Source: FW021-bin31 sp964558275 (lineage in GTDB: Bacteria > Bacteroidota > Bacteroidia > Chitinophagales > Chitinophagaceae). Taken from it: a stretch of 18,303 nt of DNA. Below the pieces are notes generated by a model, which saw nothing but the letters and a program-made list of their open reading frames with translations, did no database searches and was not told the origin of the DNA. The position numbers were made by a program, and so were the translations under genes. This document shows positions 16,459 to 18,303 of this stretch, one piece after another (positions within the stretch are counted from its first letter, which is position 1; each line of letters starts with the position of its first letter). The DNA is taken from contig CAZLDH010000048.1 of the NCBI GenBank assembly GCA_964558275.1, positions 1 to 18,303 of the forward strand, in the 5' to 3' direction.

Positions 16459-17514
16459 TTAATAAATATATACTTTCCTTCCTGACTTTTTATATTGAAA
16501 CTGCATCGTCATTTTCAGTGCAGTTAAAGCTTCTTTTAAGTTTTCCCTTTGTAAATAGCCGTTTATTCTTTTATTTATCAGTGTTTTATCCTTAAATATA
16601 ATCTCCACATTATATTTATGTTCTAAGGCATTGGCAATTTCTTTAAACTTCTGGTTGTTAAAAACCAGTTTTCCTTCCTTCCAAGAAGAATAAAAAGCCG
16701 TATCTACCTTCGAAACATTTACTTCGCCGGATAAATAATTAACAGCGATCTTTTGCCCTGGATCTATACGCTGCTCCACCTTCTTCTCTCCCGACTTCGA
16801 TTCAAATAATATTCTCCCTGAAGTCAATACGGTCTCAACGGTAGAATCATCTGCGTAGGCCGTCACATTAAAACGCGTTCCCAAAACTTTTATACTGGCA
16901 TGTCCGGTATTTACAATAAAGGGCATATTCTTCCTATCGGCGATATCAAAAAAAGCCTGACCATTTAATGTCAATTTTCGCGTCCCTTGCTTCTCATTCA
17001 TTATAAAATGGATTTTCGTCCCTCCATTTAACCAAACAGTAGAACCGTCAGGAAGACTAACCCGTTGTCGTTTGCCCGGCAAAGTCTGCGTTTCAGTATC
17101 ATACTTAGTAAACACCTTTTCTGTATCCCTTAAAGTAATCTTTTTGCTGCCCAGCCCCGGGAAAAATTCCCCCATCATACCATTCCCCAAAAATGAAAAT
17201 GCTACAACAACAATTACCACAGCCGCTACACTCCCCCAGATAAAAATACTTTTCAGGCGTTTTTTACGCCTACGCCCATTATCTTTTTTCCTCATTTTTG
17301 ACCAAGTCTCTTCCCAACCTTTATCTACATCAAATTGAGAATCACTTGTCACCGTATTGATTGTATGCCATAAATCCCAAAGTTGTTCAAACTCCTCAAA
17401 AGCCTCAGGATGCTGCATCAACCATTTTTCGACCTCCTCCTTTTCGGATTCATCCATTTCTTCTGCAATATACTTCAACAAAAGACTTCTTATTTCTTCA
17501 TCAGAAAGAGGCAT
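16459..17514 (-). CDS. FecR-like anti-sigma factor (FecR + DUF4974)
   Basis: Inner-membrane anti-sigma factor for the divergent ECF sigma gene. Numbering from the longer reading frame (Met at 17553): cytoplasmic helical domain about 14-90 (EEIRSLLLKYIAEEMDESEK), a basic stretch RRRKKRLK (94-101), one membrane helix about 103-122, FecR domain about 155-250 (LPDGSTVWLNGGTKI, LNGQAFFDIA, LGTRFNVTAY) and DUF4974 about 293-360 (KLVFNNQKFKEIANALEHKY), which contacts the SusC STN domain. I chose Met14 at 17514 because residues 1-13 of the longer frame (MGCLNCRIYKLPF) are unlike family N-termini; the 17553 start cannot be excluded. It should hold the sigma factor inactive until SusC signals glycan import. 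Stop to SusC start is 178 bases. Confidence 0.93.
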   Translation of the reverse strand: MPLSDEEIRSLLLKYIAEEMDESEKEEVEKWLMQHPEAFEEFEQLWDLWHTINTVTSDSQFDVDKGWEETWSKMRKKDNGRRRKKRLKSIFIWGSVAAVVIVVVAFSFLGNGMMGEFFPGLGSKKITLRDTEKVFTKYDTETQTLPGKRQRVSLPDGSTVWLNGGTKIHFIMNEKQGTRKLTLNGQAFFDIADRKNMPFIVNTGHASIKVLGTRFNVTAYADDSTVETVLTSGRILFESKSGEKKVEQRIDPGQKIAVNYLSGEVNVSKVDTAFYSSWKEGKLVFNNQKFKEIANALEHKYNVEIIFKDKTLINKRINGYLQRENLKEALTALKMTMQFQYKKSGRKVYIY

Positions 17515-17586
17515 AAAAGGGAGTTTATATATACGACAGTTTAAACAACCCATACCCTGACAAAAAAAAATAATTCTTTTAAAATC

Positions 17587-17617
17587 TTTGCCTTTATCGA
17601 AAAAAATACTAATCTTG
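17587..17617 (+). promoter_or_regulatory. Predicted housekeeping promoter of the sigma factor gene
   Basis: TTTG at 17587-17590 and TAATCTTG at 17610-17617 match the Bacteroidota -33 (TTTG) and -7 (TAnnTTTG, one mismatch) elements with 19 bases between them. Transcription would start near 17621-17624, giving a leader of under 10 bases to the first ATG (17630) and about 22 to the second (17645). No clear promoter was found for the anti-sigma gene on the other strand. Confidence 0.55.
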
Positions 17618-17629
17618 ACATCAGAATAA

Positions 17630-18214
17630 ATGCAGAGACTTTTGATGAAAGAGCAGTACGAAGCTAATAGTGAAAAAATTCTAAATCTATTAAAACAAGG
17701 CGATGAATATACCTATGAACTTATCTTCAGAAGGTATTATGCCAGTCTTTGCAGTTTTGCGACCCGCTTCGTCAATCAACCCGAAATAGCCGAAGAAATT
17801 GTACAAAATATCTTCTTAAATTTATGGGAGCATCGAAGTACGATAAACATAGACCGCTCGCTAAAATCCTATTTATTTCGCTCTGTATATAATCGATGTA
17901 ACAATCATTTGGCACACTTAAAAGTAAAGAACAATTATCTGCGCTTTGCAGAAGCAAAAAACCGGGAAAGCCAATTTTCGGCTAGTCAAACATCAAAGAA
18001 CTTCAGCGATACAGAATTAGACGAAATAATAAAAACGGAAATAGAAGCACTTCCTGAATCCTGTAAAAAAATTTTTAAGCTGAGTAGATTTGAGGGGTTA
18101 AAATATAAAGAGATTGCCTCCTATCTCAATATTTCTCAAAAAACTGTAGAGACCCAAATTTCCAGAGCTTTAACAAAACTAAGAGAGGGATTGAAGGAAT
18201 ACAGAATTTCTTAA
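17630..18214 (+). CDS. ECF sigma factor (FecI-like, Bacteroidota type)
   Basis: 194 residues, the only plus-strand protein gene. Region 2 covers about 24-95 (YELIFRRYYASLCSFATRFV, then EIAEEIVQNIFLNLWEHR), binding the core enzyme and the -10 DNA. Region 4 covers about 128-190 (IEALPESCKKIFKLSRFEGL, then the helix-turn-helix KYKEIASYLNISQKTVETQI, 159-178). There is no region 3, as usual for ECF sigmas. It is divergent from the FecR-like gene, with a gap of 76 to 115 bases depending on starts. It probably drives the SusC operon when released. The second Met (17645, MKEQYEANS) may be the real start, since the predicted promoter leaves almost no leader before the first. It faces the GH2 gene at the right edge. 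Confidence 0.94.
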   Translation: MQRLLMKEQYEANSEKILNLLKQGDEYTYELIFRRYYASLCSFATRFVNQPEIAEEIVQNIFLNLWEHRSTINIDRSLKSYLFRSVYNRCNNHLAHLKVKNNYLRFAEAKNRESQFSASQTSKNFSDTELDEIIKTEIEALPESCKKIFKLSRFEGLKYKEIASYLNISQKTVETQISRALTKLREGLKEYRIS

Positions 18215-18221
18215 ATCCCTC
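18185..18221. terminator. Weak inverted repeat at the sigma gene end (possible bidirectional terminator)
   Basis: GAGGGATT (18185-18192) and AATCCCTC (18214-18221) are perfect 8 bp complements across a 21-base loop, spanning the sigma stop codon. The stem sits between two converging genes whose stops are only 15 bases apart. There is no T run on either side, so this may only slow the polymerase or may be chance. Confidence 0.3.
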
Positions 18222-18229
18222 CCCTCTAT

Positions 18230-18303
18230 TTATTCCCCATGAATTACTTCCTGATTCATTTCCTTCAGTTCATCTTCATCAAACTTCATTTTTTCTCTGT
18301 CGT
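18230..18303 (-). CDS. C-terminal end of a second GH2 gene (partial)
   Basis: I translated this by hand from the stop at 18230-18232: 23 full codons starting DREKMKFDEDEL and ending MNQEVIHGE, running off the right edge. The GH2 protein at 1028-2857 ends in the same way, with 20 of 23 positions identical (changes R to K, K to E and a final K to E). It is therefore the tail of a paralogous GH2 enzyme, probably the last gene of the neighbouring minus-strand PUL. Nothing about its active site can be seen. Confidence 0.8.
   Translation of the reverse strand, partial: DREKMKFDEDELKEMNQEVIHGE

Overview
The window is an 18.3 kb stretch of a Bacteroidota chromosome (or a large element from that phylum) and consists almost entirely of one polysaccharide utilisation locus (PUL). 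Four things point to the phylum: a SusC/SusD pair with a DUF3823 lipoprotein, a FecI-like sigma factor divergent from a FecR/DUF4974 anti-sigma factor, AT-rich DNA lacking clear Shine-Dalgarno sites, and matches to the Bacteroidota promoter pattern (-33 TTTG, -7 TAnnTTTG). I cannot place the genus.

Layout, right to left, because nearly everything is on the minus strand. At the right edge (18230-18303) is the last 23 codons of a GH2 gene of a neighbouring locus. The ECF sigma factor gene (plus strand, 17630-18214) faces it. Divergent from sigma is the anti-sigma gene (16459 to about 17514). A 178-base gap follows that carries a probable plus-strand antisense small RNA over the SusC leader. Then comes one long apparent operon: SusC (12804-16280), SusD (10815-12731), DUF3823 lipoprotein (10100-10789), a 218-base gap with two copies of a 42-base palindromic repeat, sulfatase (8385-9881), GH43 lipoprotein (7351-8373), GH92 lipoprotein (5207-7348), GH172/DUF2961 enzyme (4015-5172), GH43 (2917-3990) and GH2 (1028-2857). 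A strong intrinsic terminator (969-1025) closes the operon. Beyond it begins a separate, truncated gene of the so-called glutaminase family (DUF4964/DUF5127/DUF4965 type).

How it works together (inference from family knowledge): glycan binding and import by SusC/SusD is sensed through the SusC STN domain and the FecR-like anti-sigma factor. This releases the sigma factor to transcribe the operon. Sulfate is removed by the formylglycine sulfatase. Exo-enzymes for furanosides (two GH43, one GH172), alpha-mannosyl-type groups (GH92) and beta-linked galactose or glucuronic acid-type groups (GH2) then trim the chain. The substrate is unknown. The set suggests a sulfated, furanoside-decorated heteroglycan.

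Most unusual items: the DonS-like antisense RNA candidate; a GH92 enzyme with Gln where the catalytic acid Glu is expected; the paired 42-base palindromes between import genes and enzyme genes; and near-identical GH2 tails bracketing the locus as direct repeats. No gene-free stretch exceeds 300 bases (largest: 9882-10099, 16281-16458 and 887-1027, all described below). I saw no tRNA, rRNA, CRISPR array, transposase or integrase.
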